Source: Flaccisagitta enflata
Lineage: Eukaryota > Chaetognatha > Sagittoidea > Aphragmophora
NCBI GenBank assembly: GCA_965153355.1
Contig: OZ231127.1
Span: 46,376,001-46,440,000 of the forward strand
Direction: 5' to 3'
Length of the DNA stretch: 64,000 nucleotides
The position numbers and the translations under genes are program-made. The notes beneath the pieces were generated by a model that saw nothing but the letters and a program-made list of their open reading frames with translations, did no database searches and had not been told where the DNA came from. Of the stretch, positions 35,275-54,121 are shown one piece after another (the stretch's first letter is position 1; the number at the start of each line of letters is the position of its first letter).

Positions 35275-35613
35275 ATGATGGCTCTTACACAAAATACTAA
35301 TGTTGATGCCGTGGTGCATGACATTTTTATTGGTTGTGTTCACGAGGGTCTTCTTGCCAATTGGCGTAAGGCCACTGTCTTCTCAGACATGTTCACACTG
35401 CCCTTCTTAGATGTGTTCACCCTGGTTGTCTATGACATGAACTCAAACATGTTCAGGATGTTATTCTGTGACGTGAACTTAAACATGTTCACGTTGATTC
35501 CCTCATGCGCTCCCACATACTCTGACACAGATAAAGCTGACGACCTACATGCTCGTTCAGTTTTTTGGGGTCTTATTTTTCATTGTACATTTGCTCAAAA
35601 CACAAACTTTTAG
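35275..35613 (+). other. Unassigned 112-codon open frame
   Basis: Starts MMALTQNTNV and carries three ATGTTCA-containing units that give repeated 'MFT' residues. No domain is recognised and there is no splice or promoter evidence. It is as likely to be chance or a degenerate tandem repeat as a gene. Confidence 0.15.
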
Positions 35614-35841
35614 ATAATCACTAATTCCGATTGCCTTCTAATGAGTTGATAGTCATTGAGTGACACCACTAAAGGAGATTCTTCGTGTTAATAGTTAGGA
35701 TTGGCTAGCTTTAAGGAGCAAGGAAGCAGTTCATTAGGTTCTTAGAAATCAAGATTCTTTGGTTACCAAAATAAGGGAGTTGGAAGATATGAGTTTGAGC
35801 AATTCTCTTAAACCTCACAGCCCATGACCAAATGCGCTGGT

Positions 35842-35897
35842 GAACCTGCCCCTGCCCACCCGCACATGACTGAAATGCCTACGTCTCCGACCTTGTT
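35842..35897 (+). repeat. HINE 3' fragment
   Basis: CCTGCCCCTGCCCACCCGCA, CATGACTGAAATGCC, TACGTCTCCGACCTTGTTTT: the 3' third of a HINE-B. Surrounding unique sequence (35614-36480) shows no gene. Confidence 0.5.
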
Positions 35898-36494
35898 TTT
35901 GCAGTGAAAACAATGAGAGAATAAGTGATGCTCAGGTCTTTTCAGGTACGACATGGCGGCTCTATAAGATGGTCTGTTCAGTTTAAATCCATAAGTTTCT
36001 ATTGTAGTGAGTTTGGCAACTTAGGAGTTTTCACCGTTTGTCATTATGAAATTTTGGATTGTGTTCGTGAAATAAATTCATTCATTTCTTTCTTTCAATC
36101 CTTTCCATCTTTCTTATTTTCCTTCTTGCTTTCTTTTGGCTTGTTCAGTCAGATGCTACAGCAAGTGTTTTGATATTCACACACAATATTCTTCGATCTA
36201 AAACAAGGATTGACCACATATCACAACTCTATTGTTACCTTCGATCAATTGGTCACATTTTAGTGACAGACGATCTGAAAAAGAAAGAGAGAAAGATAAA
36301 GAGGGCAAGGGAGAGGAGGGCAATCGCGACTTCTCGGCGATTTCGGTGCAAATGGTTCTCTATTCTATCCTTTCCTCCTCATTCCTTCTCATTCGCTCTG
36401 CCTTTGAGGAATGGTAGCGAGATGGGTCTCATGGTGCGGCCCCCCCTTTCGGGAGAGCATGAGAGCCTCTCTCTTAGAGGAAAAGACGTGGAGT

Positions 36495-36655
<161 letters not shown>

Positions 36656-36699
36656 CTATTCTGGACCGGAAAGAAGAAGCAATTCGTTTTTCTAGTAGA

Positions 36700-36859
36700 A
36701 ACAACAACAACCACAAAAACAGCAACAAAAATATTCAGGGAGGAATGCATTGATAACTATTCTACAACAACAACAATAGCAATAAAACAACAACAACAAC
36801 AATAACAATAACACTTTAACAACAACAACAACAACAACAACAATAACAATAAAACAACG

Positions 36860-36926
<67 letters not shown>

Positions 36927-36955
36927 TCAGGAAGGAATGCATTGATAAATATTCT

Positions 36956-36987
<32 letters not shown>

Positions 36988-37294
36988 AATAACCACAACA
37001 ACAGCAACAACAATAATTAGGGAGGAATGCATTGATAACTGTTCTACAAAAACAACAACAACAACAACAACAAGAACAACAACAACAACAACAATAACAA
37101 TAAAACAACAACAACAGCAACAACAACAACAATAACAACAACAGCAACAACAATAACCAGGGAGGAATGCATTCATAACTAATAACTATTCTACAACAAC
37201 AATAACAATAACGATAACAACCACAACAACAACAACAACAACAATAACAACAACAACAAACATAATCAGGGAGGAATGCATTGATAACTATTCT

Positions 37295-37391
<97 letters not shown>

Positions 37392-37393
37392 CC
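36700..37393. repeat. Higher-order repeat: (CAA)n with a 33-bp unit
   Basis: The unit AGGGAGGAATGCATTGATAA CTATTCTACAA recurs at about 36738, 36931, 37020, 37159, 37270 and (truncated) 37394. Copies are separated by CAA/ATAA tracts of different lengths. Confidence 0.9.
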
Positions 37394-37624
37394 AGGGAGG
37401 AATACACCCGCGCTGCTCGGCCTTTTTTGATTCTCCCGACGCTTCGAGGATGATGCACTCGAGAGGTCGAGGCCAATATGGTGCAATTATGTTGATGACG
37501 ATGATGGTGAATGAGTGAGTGATGATGATGATGATAACTGAGCGTTGATAGTGATGAATAAATGAGTGTTGATGATGATGATGGTAAATGAGTTTTGATG
37601 ATGTTGATTATTATCTTTCGGCTA

Positions 37625-37947
37625 CCGTATTTTCTCCATTTATCGCCCCCCCTCCAATTAACGCCCCCCCTCTTTTTTTCTCTGGATTGTTGATAAATGG
37701 GAAGAAGAAAAGGCAAATTGTCAAAGATTTTGATTTTTTTCAGTGCTTTTTCAGTGCTTTCATTCATATCAATATCACTTCATTGTACTTTATCTTATAA
37801 TTTTGATATTTCAAGTAGTATTCATGGTAAAAAACGTTAAATAACAATGTACATTTATATCAAAAGGGGGCGCTAATTGGAGGGTAAAATGGCAATGTCA
37901 TTTTTCAATTTCAAAAGCGCCCGGGGCGCTAATTAGAGAAAATACGG
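37625..37947. mobile_element. TA-duplicating MITE, 323 bp
   Basis: Ends CCGTATTTTCTCCATTTATC and (right, reverse complement) CCGTATTTTCTCTAATTAGC, flanked by TA (37623-37624, 37948-37949). Subterminal CGCCCCCCCTCCAATTA mirrors TAATTGGAGGG. Such CCGTATTTTCTC ends are common among invertebrate TA-type MITEs. Confidence 0.8.
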
Positions 37948-37999
37948 TAATCGTGATATTTCGATGATGACGTATGTCCAAATGGCCATGATCTTGATA

Positions 38000-38028
38000 T
38001 CGATGATGATGATTATGATGATGATGAA

Positions 38029-38116
<88 letters not shown>

Positions 38117-38140
38117 CAAATGTTTTTATCGATGAGGAAA

Positions 38141-38189
<49 letters not shown>

Positions 38190-38520
38190 CGATGACGATG
38201 ATGATGATGATGATGATGATAATGCTGATGATGATGATGACGCCGATAATGATGATGACGATGATAATGATGATGCTTGATGATGAGGATAATTCTTTGG
38301 ATGTTGATCATGATGTGCTCGTAACGCTAGAAAGGCTTTTCTCCGGAAAGCACCATGAGCATGATCGAGTCGAATTCACAGACGATGATGAAGAAGAAGA
38401 AGAAGAAGTAGAAGAAGAAGAAGAAGAAGAAGAAGAAGAAGAAGAAGAAGAAGAAGAAGAAGAAGAAGAAGAAGAAGATGAAGATGAAGATGAAGAAGAG
38501 GAAGAAGAAGAAGATGAGAG
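38000..38520. repeat. (ATG)n and (GAA)n microsatellites
   Basis: ATG/GAT tracts at 38005-38275 and GAA at 38385-38520, with a short unique segment between. The open frame that crosses both (to 38683) is low complexity. Confidence 0.93.
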
Positions 38521-39005
38521 AAGAAAAAGAAGATGCAGTAGAAGGTTCGGTTTCACCATCCCGGTGACTGAATCAGCTTTTAGTGAAAGAAGAAAAACAC
38601 ATAATCGAGAAATTTTGCTCGCGCGTTTCGAACCTATTAGAATTCTAGAATCCAGAACGAAACTTTTGCGTGAGCGTTGTTGATTAAAAACAATATCTGT
38701 ATAAACTATTCAGTTCTAAGAAGAATAAAGAAAAAAACAATAGGAAGACAATAATCGCGCACGCATCAATAGGAGTTTAATTGCTGCCAATTAGCGAAGA
38801 ATTTTAAAAAGAAAGACGAGGAAACAAGGATAAAAAAAGGGGGAAATCTATCAAACAAATTCACGCGCGTCCCCGCAAAAGAGAGGAATAAGAAAAGCGA
38901 CAGCTGAACGTGACTACAAGTGAAATTGAAAAAGAGAGAAGAAGAAAAACTATTTCAGTATTTCAATATTTCTAATCATTATTGATATTCAATAAAAAGC
39001 CGAGG

Positions 39006-46403
<7,398 letters not shown>

Positions 46404-46904
46404 TTTTCGATTGTTTATTTACAACCAGCAAGGAATAGTAGCCACTTTGCACAAGCATGCACCACTTTCTCCGGGTCAATCGAACAATTTTTGTACGGGG
46501 ATTACAAAAAAAGTATGTCGCACGAATATGTATTCAAAAAAAGAATCCTAAGAAAATTGAGCAATATCTGTTAAAAAAAAGACATTTCAAGAACGAATGA
46601 TTGATTGATTCGGAAGTTTCCTTGTACCATCCCCACATTTCTACTCGATAGCAAAGAGTGCATTGCGCAATTATTACTCGGCCTTTTTCAATTATCGCTA
46701 TAACAATGCTATAGCTTTCACCGCAGCTGCCCACCAAATTCCCACCTTGTTTCCGTCCCCCTTAATGCTGAAGCAATGTGGCCAGCCTTCTTGCTCTGTT
46801 TCAATTTTCTTTCTTTGTTCTCAAATGCCCATTTTAAAGGTTAACAATGAATCGTAAAAAAAAAAAAAAAAAAAAAAAACGATCTGTTTCTGTAGTATTC
46901 TAGT

Positions 46905-47754
46905 CAGCGATGTATGGCAGCATGGAGCCTAGGGACTTCAAAGCCAATTCCAAGCACGACAGCAAATCTAAGCACAACAGCCTTATAACTGATTTGCTGT
47001 GATTCCTATGCTTTCTAAGCCAATTCTAGACAAAGAATAACAAATAAAAGAGTGAATCTCATCTAGATGGTTATTTTTTTAACAAATAGATCTGTTTTTA
47101 GTCGCTGCCTAAGCAACTCTATAAGAGGGTGTGTCCCTTGGTCTGTGTGTCTGTAATGCGAAAATTTTGATGACGCGAAATCGACTGAAAAACGGATCTT
47201 TGACCATCACAGCTCCTGCCTGGCGTCAAAACAGCCTCTGCCTACTCACATACTGCTAGCCTCCACCCATCGCCAACTCACATACTGCCCCTGCCCACTC
47301 GCATTACAGCCCCTGCCCACCAGCAGCGACTACGGATTGGCCGTGTATCCGGCCTTGTAAATTGATTCATACAATTTAGTGCCAAAAAAGTATCTAGAAA
47401 AATAGTGGAGCAGGTAGGGGCAAAGCATACTATTAGTATGCCTTACATGTCATTACATATCAATCAAGCCCTTGCTTCATTTTGTTTTGTTAACTTATTC
47501 AGGTAATATTTCCGCCATAGGATTTGATTCAATAAATTTTATTCTGTTGTGTTCATCTGTCTGTCTGCCTGTCTTTCTGGTCTAGTCTGTCCTGTCTGTC
47601 TGTCCACTCTGCCTCTCTGTTCTCTCATCCTCTCTCTCTCTCTCTCTCTCTCTTTTCTTCTTCCTTTTTTTTCAAACATTTTCTCCACAAACTTTCAAGC
47701 CCGACAGCAGGGACGTCACGTGATGTCCCTGAAGTCCCTTGCCATACATCGCTG
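46905..47754. mobile_element. hAT-like element with 8-bp duplication
   Basis: Ends CAGCGATGTATGGCA and TGCCATACATCGCTG, with ATTCTAGT at 46897-46904 and again at 47755-47762. Subterminal GGGACTTCA mirrors TGAAGTCCC. Noncoding, about 590 bp without the HINE at 47100-47358. A CT tract lies near its right end. Confidence 0.85.
47100..47358 (+). repeat. HINE-B inside the hAT-like element
   Basis: AGTCGCTGCCTAAGCAACTC, TATAAGAGGGTGTGTCCC, GTCTGTGT block, repeated GCCCCTGCCCACTCGCAT-like units, CAGCGACTACGGATTGG, CCGTGTATCCGGCCTTGT. Confidence 0.7.
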
Positions 47755-47814
47755 ATTCTAGTATGGGCGCGGAAGAGGTCGATTTATATGCCGCTTCCAC
47801 CACTTGCGCTTCTA

Positions 47815-48385
47815 CTATCTTGGAAATAAATATACGGACACCTAACCATGATTATAGCAGCTAAACTTTCATATCCAATAAAACAATAAAAGCAGATCCA
47901 TAAACTATGACAAAAAATCTTCCATTCAAGACCAAGCAGAGCTTGGTAGCTCAATCCGTTTCCAAATGAGAGCATTTTGAAGAAAACTGTCATTTTTCCA
48001 AAATCCTACATTGAAATAGCTCCAAAATCTAAACGGATTGAGCAAAATCATTCTGCTTGATCTCAATAGATCACATTTTTGACAAATTTTTTTATTGTTG
48101 AAAAAATTGAGGACTGCAGTCAATCATAATGCCCTGAAATTATCTAGTAATAAAAGAAAACAAAACTGATTCTTTGATTATTTTGTTGCTTTTTGAGAGG
48201 CAAAGGATACACGGATTCAAGATGAAAAGTCATCGACGAATCCCATAAAAAGTCAGAACAGAAACTCTTGATAGACCAAAATACCATATAATGACTAAAA
48301 ATTTAATGATTTGGGCAAATACTTCATGTAGTGAATGAAAAGGCTAACTTTTCTCCAGCTGTCCGTATATTTATTTCCAAGATAG
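47815..48385. mobile_element. TA-duplicating MITE
   Basis: Ends CTATCTTGGAAATAAATATA and reverse complement, flanked by TA (47813-47814, 48386-48387). Shares terminal bases with 43095-43682 but a different body. Confidence 0.8.
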
Positions 48386-48518
48386 TACTTCACAGTATTT
48401 GTGTTTACAGTAGCTATCCTACCAACTAAATTGGAAACAGTTATCCGCCTCCACGATCCACATGCATAGTTTCTACGTATACACTTATTTAGCTCGTTCT
48501 GACAGCGCCCGCATTTGA

Positions 48519-48700
48519 AACAAGGTCTGATACACGTCGACCATGGTCGCGTGCGGGTGTGCAGCGGTACTGATGTAGGAGGACATTCAGGCAACTTGGC
48601 AGGCGCGGCGAAGCCGAATATTGACAAAGGTGACGGATGGATGGATGGACCGACGGACCGACCGAAAAGTGACTTGAATAGAGTCGCGAAGCGCGCAACT
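48519..48700 (-). repeat. HINE-B copy
   Basis: AACAAGGTCTGATACACGTC, GGTCGCGTGCGGGTGTGCAG, CATTCAGGCAACTTGGCAGG, (GACC)n, GAGTCGCGAAGCGCGCAACT. Confidence 0.7.
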
Positions 48701-48897
48701 GAACAATTGATTTTCAGAACATTACCGTTTGCGATTTTTGAGGCTCTTGAACTATAATGAGTTTCTGCACATAAAGGACAAGGTTGCTTGCCTCCAAGGG
48801 AAAATCGAGAACACGGGTCTAGTTTGAGAGCAGGAGCCAATTAAACAAGGCCGGATACACGGCTATCCCAGTCGAGTGCGGGTGGGTAGGGACTGTA

Positions 48898-49382
48898 TGA
48901 AATTACGGCATATTTTCTTGCCGTCGGTTCACGCTTTTAGCGATTCGCATGTCTATTTAGCTGAGCATGAACATGTCCTTATTTTGTCTAATTTGCATAT
49001 TGAGGTGTGGATGAAATGATAAAGCCCGTCGTAATTCTACATAGCCGCCGATATGTCTATTTTTATGGAGTAAAATCTATTAACGGACAGTTTGCCACCA
49101 CACCTCTCAAAAAAGACTCTATGGAACAAAAAAAGGGAAAAAATTAGTACACAAATCGAGATAAACGAGACTAAAACGATAAAACGAGACTAAAACGATA
49201 AAATGACGCGATAACGATAAAAATGCAAGGCAAAAAAGATAAAAAACGCGCACACGTCTCCAGCAGCAAAATGCGATAAAAATTAAAAATCTCAAGCAAC
49301 TCTATAAATTTACAGAGGCGACAAAAGAGCAATGCTACAAAAAATGGAATCGTTAAAGCCAACAAAAAACACATTTTTCACA
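48898..49382 (-). repeat. 3' LTR of the BEL/Pao-like element
   Basis: Reads TGTGAAAAATGTG … CGTAATTTCA on the minus strand, 485 bp, with TG…CA ends. One visible difference from the other LTR (CATATTTTC here, CATAGTTTC there). Confidence 0.9.
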
Positions 49383-49392
49383 TTCCCCCTGG
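49383..49392 (-). other. Polypurine tract
   Basis: Minus strand CCAGGGGGAA immediately before TGTGAAA of the 3' LTR. Such a tract primes plus-strand DNA synthesis and confirms that the element runs on the minus strand. Confidence 0.7.
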
Positions 49393-51829
49393 GTTTTTTT
49401 ATTTAAAAAAACTAATTTCTAAAAAAGTTTCGAGAGGGGGGGCAAAATCTAAGGGTAACATAAAAAGATACAAGGGGGGGGATCGGATAAGGATGGGGAC
49501 ACATAAACAAAAACAGCACACACCACCCACGCATTCCCCCCCTGGGGACGAAGGGTGCTACTGCTCCGCAGCTGGCTCAATGTACAAACACCCCCTTCCC
49601 GTCCCCTTACCCGACCATGCTACCCAAAGGACAAAATCGGCGACAAAACTACAGCTAATACAAAATTAAAATGGCAAAGTTTAAACAACGGTAATTAATG
49701 GCACACTCCCACTGTCCCCATCAAGACCCACCTCCCACCGTCTACAGGGCGAGTACCTACTCACCACCCTAGGTGGCACCACGGCCTTAGACAGCTGTAC
49801 CAGCTTTGCTTTACTACCAGCGTTACGACCGATGGAGATGCGCAGCTTAAGTCCGCGCCTTGAGGCTTTGAAGCGCCACCACCAAGGCAGAGAAATGAAA
49901 AGAAGGGAACCAGCACCCATCCTTAGTGGACCAACCCAAGGGAATGACCAACGACTAATGACCAAGGAGGCCCGAAACATACCCAAAGGGTACCATCCAC
50001 GCTGGGGGTGACAGGGTAACCCATCATATGGACCCACCCAACAAGACAGCGGGGAGAGGGACCCAATAAGGGGCAATGTAACACACACCTCCCTCTATCT
50101 CCCCCTTGGAATTCTCCCCCACCACTCAACAGACACGTAACTGCCCCAATCACAACGCTGTCCGGGAGCTTAAACACTCGCGAGAGATGAGGCTTCTTTT
50201 TGTTGAGATATAGGGATCATTGAATAGACAAGGGCCACCGCCAAATTGTCAAATTGACTGGAACGCCCGCACGAAAGAGTCAATTCCACCATGGCTGTCA
50301 GAACGAGACACGAGAGAGCCGGCGTTGAGGAGCATTACCTAGGTAAAGAGGGGTAGGGGGGGGGGAGAAGGGGGGTTTGGGACCTTGTGGTATTTCCAGA
50401 CAGGGGAACATGGCCAGAAATACATCAGAGATTAAAAAGCGGCAATGATAAAAAGAAACAACACCTAAAATAAATAATTAAAATCAGACCAAACGTGTGG
50501 GACACGTTAAACAAACGGTCACAGACATAAAAAACACGCAAACGCAAAACAACGATGACAATTACATAATAAAAACGCGAAACGCAAAACGAAAATTAGC
50601 CGTAACGAACGATCAACAACAATAAAAACAAACCAAAAAAACAGGAAAAACAATCACACGGTATCCATGAAGCGATACCGAATAATAAAAACCCACCATT
50701 TGTCCACAATAAGCACAAAAATGTAAAACCAAAAAATCGAACAAAACACGGAAACACGTGACAGTACCCGCCTCCTGAACGGGTAGAGCCGGAACGAAAG
50801 ACTGAAGAAAAGAAAAAGAACGGGAAAAGGAGAACGGGAAAAGGAGAACGAAAAACAGAACAGGACAGAGAACGAGAAAGAGAACGAAAAAAAAAAAAAA
50901 GAGAAAACAAGAGAGCAAAACAGAGAACAAGAAAGAGAACAAGAAAGGGAACGAGAAAGAGAACGAGAACGAGAACGAGAACGAAAAAGAGAACGAGAGA
51001 GAGAACAAGAGAGAGAACGAGAGGGAGAACGAGAAAGAGAATGAGAAAAAGAACGAGAAAGAGAACGACAGAGAGAACAAGAGAGAGAACGACAGAGAGA
51101 ACGAGAGAGAGAACGACAGAGAGAACGAGAAAGAGAACGAAAGAAAACAAGAGAAGGAACAAAAAACAGAACGAGAAAAGGAACGAGAGAGAATCATAAA
51201 AAAAATCCCCCACATCACCTAAAAAGTGACGAAGATGAAGAAGCGCGAAGCTCGACTGCCGGAGAATCCTTCTCCACTCCCATGGATAGTAGAGAGACGA
51301 AGCCAGGGGATGAGGAGGAGGAGAAGACGGAGGAAAGGAAATAGATCGGCGCTGTCTTGAAAACGAATCGAGACGACAGGCGCCGCCATCTTTCTTCCTG
51401 CGTGGACCGCGCCGCGCTTGAGCAATTGAAAAAAAACGTCCGGAAGCTACTGTAGGGTGAATATAAAGAAAACACACAAACAGAGGACGATAAAACGTTA
51501 TCAAAACACTAACAGATAAGGGGCGGGAAAAGAAAGGGATGTGCATTGAAGCAAATTGACTTAGTGTAAACACGGTCAAGCAATCAACAATGTCAATCAC
51601 TCTTTCAATTGAACTTATCCGTTTTAGAAGTGTTGATATGGATCGCATTGAAATGCATTCCATCGCCAGGATCCTAAATCCAGCCGTCAAGGGCACCTCC
51701 ACCGGACAAATGGAAGACTACCAAGTGGCTGGGGACGCGTCTGTTCGTAATCACGTGACTTGTAAGGACATGGAGGGCGCACGAGCGGAATGAGGCGAAG
51801 AGGAGGACAAATTGGACGGAAAGAGTGGC
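49393..51829 (-). other. Internal region without recognisable pol
   Basis: 2.4 kb between gag and the polypurine tract. It has several overlapping open frames of up to 368 codons, but none shows RT (YxDD) or integrase (HHCC, DDE) motifs. The longest is dominated by Phe/Ser/Leu from the purine-rich array at 50800-51190. Two shorter frames at 49681-50177 are not recognised. Confidence 0.6.
50800..51190. repeat. Purine-rich GAGAACGAGAAA array
   Basis: Dozens of hexamer units GAGAAC, GAGAAA, GAGAGA and CGAGAA mixed on the plus strand. Inside the LTR element. Confidence 0.9.
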
Positions 51830-53764
51830 TCATTTATCAAAATTTCGGCCGTGGAGAATTGTTGCGTGGGCTCGGCCGCACATTTGGCACGTTGGCTTGT
51901 TATCACAGTATTTGGCGGTGTGTCCCTTCTCGAGACAGTGGTAACAGAGTTCACGCTTTGATAAAATGTCCACCCTCGAATCAACAGGGACGTCCATTAT
52001 TATGGGGCATTGAGATGTAGTATGGGGCTGGCTACAAATCCCACAGTGAGTATTTGGCCGCTGTTGGTCGCGCACAGTAGAAAGTTCGTTGAGCGGCGCC
52101 TGCCATCTTTTGATTATCGCCCATCGCTCCACCATTTCTACCAAATTATGGTAGTTATATTTCCCCCGGCCATTTTGTTCTGATTCAAAGTCCTCCGTCC
52201 AAAATTTGTCGGCGAGATGAGGGATCCGGTTATTGAGAATGTCACGAATTCTATTGTAACTATGACACTCCTCTCCCTCTCCACACACCCTCGCCACCTT
52301 TTCCGCCCTCAACAATTCCGCATATAGGAGAAAGTGGGCCTTGTAATCATGCGCTGCGACTGGAGGGGAGGACGCGATTCCATCAAGCAGCGCGCCCACC
52401 ATGCTTGAGTTCCCTTGGAATATCGTATCCATCCGCTTGAAACACTGCTCCAATTCATGGGCCGCAGTTTCTACTGTCACACCAATTGTCGCCGTCATGA
52501 TGACATCAGCTACAGGGCTACTGAACCAATGTGGTAACTCCAAGAGCATGTCCATTTCCGTAATTCCCTTGTTATTTGCCGCCTCCATAAATCTCCGTTT
52601 CAGAACAATGTAGTCTGTGGGCGTCAAGGATGTGTGCGGCGTTTTTGGCCGTGCTTTTTCCAAATTCTTAAAACCAATTTCCCGCCATCGAATAAGATTA
52701 TCCGCATGGGATGCCGCAAGGATTTTCTCAATGGCGCCATCTGACACGGATTGATGGGCCAGACCCTGTCGTGATGCTTGGGCGCCCGTTTGACGCCGCG
52801 AGCAAGGAGATAAAGGAGGAGGAGGAGGAGGAGGAGGAGGAGGATGCGAATGGTGTCTTTCAATTGGATGAAATTCGTTGACGCCTGCAGCCATCTGCTG
52901 TTGTAGTTGTCGTTGAAAGCCACCACCAACTGCCGACTGCTGCTGGGTCTCACTGTCTCCATCTACAATTGCACCATGTGGTAGAGACGGAGGAGGAAGA
53001 GGAGGATGATGGCAATGGAATTGTGTCATCTGAGGTTCGCGGTGACGAGTGTCTATCGGATGTTCCTGGGGTGGTTGCTGATGTCGATAACCACCACCGA
53101 CTCCTTCCAACTGCTCACGGTCTCCCTCCACCTGCCTGACGACGTTGCCACTACCATTAGCGGCTCTCTTCGTTCCCTTCATCTCCAAATCTCCTCTCTC
53201 CACAAATTTGTGGTTGTCTCTAGCAAATTGAACCGCTTCGGCATCAACCCCCAGCCTATGCGGGGCACGTTGGCGGTATTTAAGGATCTCCTCCGTAGTA
53301 GGGAAATTGTCGGAGTACAAGTCTGTTGCGAAAAATTTCATCTTAGCCCATTTGCTGCGCACAGTTTTCAGGCTATTCGCAGAGTATGTCCACAAGTCGT
53401 ATGCTCCATCAAGCTCGCCCGATTTCGAAATGTCGTTGGTTTTAGCGAGGTAACGATATACGATTGCTTGAAGACTATCACGCGCAAAGTCTGAATCTGC
53501 AGCTGCCATTTCATCGTCTGGGTCGGTTACCACGTCGTTAAAGGCCATTTGAGCCTCATTGAGGGCAACCACCACATTCGCACGCATCTCACGCAGCTCG
53601 ACAATAAGTTCGTGCTGGCAACCCGCAAAATATGATGCCAAGGATGAAATTGAGGTGTCATGCACACCCCCACCATCCATCGTTGCCGATGGAGCAGACA
53701 TTTTAGCGTCCAATGGAAACTGGCGCGATAACGTTTTTAGTCCATTTTGCTTGGACGTAATCAC
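51830..53764 (-). CDS. BEL/Pao-like Gag protein, 644 aa
   Basis: The structural protein that packages element RNA. Residues about 1-190 hold an Ala/Asp-rich region and a YDLWTYSANSLKTVRSKW stretch. The middle (about 210-335) is His/Pro/Gln-rich. Residues about 340-560 form a helical capsid-like part. Three cysteine clusters end the protein: CGICSQPHTTSQC (574), CYHCLEKGHTAKYC (607, standard CX2CX4HX4C) and CQMCGRAHATILH (626). This tandem arrangement, ending in a C..C…H….H motif, is typical of BEL/Pao Gag just before the protease. Here a stop follows six residues later. The frame has no break. An inner Met at residue 22 (MSAPSATMDGGG) could be the true start. Confidence 0.85.
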   Translation of the reverse strand: MITSKQNGLKTLSRQFPLDAKMSAPSATMDGGGVHDTSISSLASYFAGCQHELIVELREMRANVVVALNEAQMAFNDVVTDPDDEMAAADSDFARDSLQAIVYRYLAKTNDISKSGELDGAYDLWTYSANSLKTVRSKWAKMKFFATDLYSDNFPTTEEILKYRQRAPHRLGVDAEAVQFARDNHKFVERGDLEMKGTKRAANGSGNVVRQVEGDREQLEGVGGGYRHQQPPQEHPIDTRHREPQMTQFHCHHPPLPPPSLPHGAIVDGDSETQQQSAVGGGFQRQLQQQMAAGVNEFHPIERHHSHPPPPPPPPPPLSPCSRRQTGAQASRQGLAHQSVSDGAIEKILAASHADNLIRWREIGFKNLEKARPKTPHTSLTPTDYIVLKRRFMEAANNKGITEMDMLLELPHWFSSPVADVIMTATIGVTVETAAHELEQCFKRMDTIFQGNSSMVGALLDGIASSPPVAAHDYKAHFLLYAELLRAEKVARVCGEGEECHSYNRIRDILNNRIPHLADKFWTEDFESEQNGRGKYNYHNLVEMVERWAIIKRWQAPLNELSTVRDQQRPNTHCGICSQPHTTSQCPIIMDVPVDSRVDILSKRELCYHCLEKGHTAKYCDNKPTCQMCGRAHATILHGRNFDK

Positions 53765-53817
53765 TTGCTTAATTCACGTCGAAATTCAGGGTCAGTTAAG
53801 CATCACCTCGTCGGTCT

Positions 53818-53884
53818 TTAGCACGCAAGAAGCACGCAAGAAGCACGCAAGAAGCACGCAAGAAGCACGCAAGAAGCACGCCAA
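53818..53884. repeat. 11-bp tandem repeat in the LTR element leader
   Basis: Six copies of AGCACGCAAGA between the 5' LTR and gag, the last decaying to AGCACGCCAAA. No TGG-initial primer binding site was found next to the LTR. Confidence 0.9.
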
Positions 53885-54121
53885 AAAACGGATCAGGTTC
53901 GCCACCACCGACGCCAATTGCACATGGGGAAAGGCGCAAATACATTTCGACGATAAAAGGACGATTCATCAGCGATTTATCGACACATGTCTCTCTCATT
54001 GACATCACGTTCCGGCGCCCCGGCGCCTGGGGCCGTCACTTAGCATGACAGCAGCCTGGGTCAGGGCAGGAGACACGAATAGACGAGTAAAGACGGCGTC
54101 GATTTTTAATAGATTTTACTA

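Noticed and set aside
36700-37393. Repeat-spacer look of a CRISPR array
   Set aside because: The 'spacers' are CAA microsatellite of varying length and the setting is eukaryotic.
37964-38683. 239-codon Met/Glu-rich frame just upstream of the reductase gene
   Set aside because: Two thirds is ATG and GAA repeat; the unique C-terminal part has no recognisable domain.
50596-51702. 368-codon frame in the LTR element, membrane-like and possibly env
   Set aside because: The hydrophobic part is a Phe/Leu/Ser/Val translation of the purine-rich hexamer array; no signal peptide or cysteine pattern.
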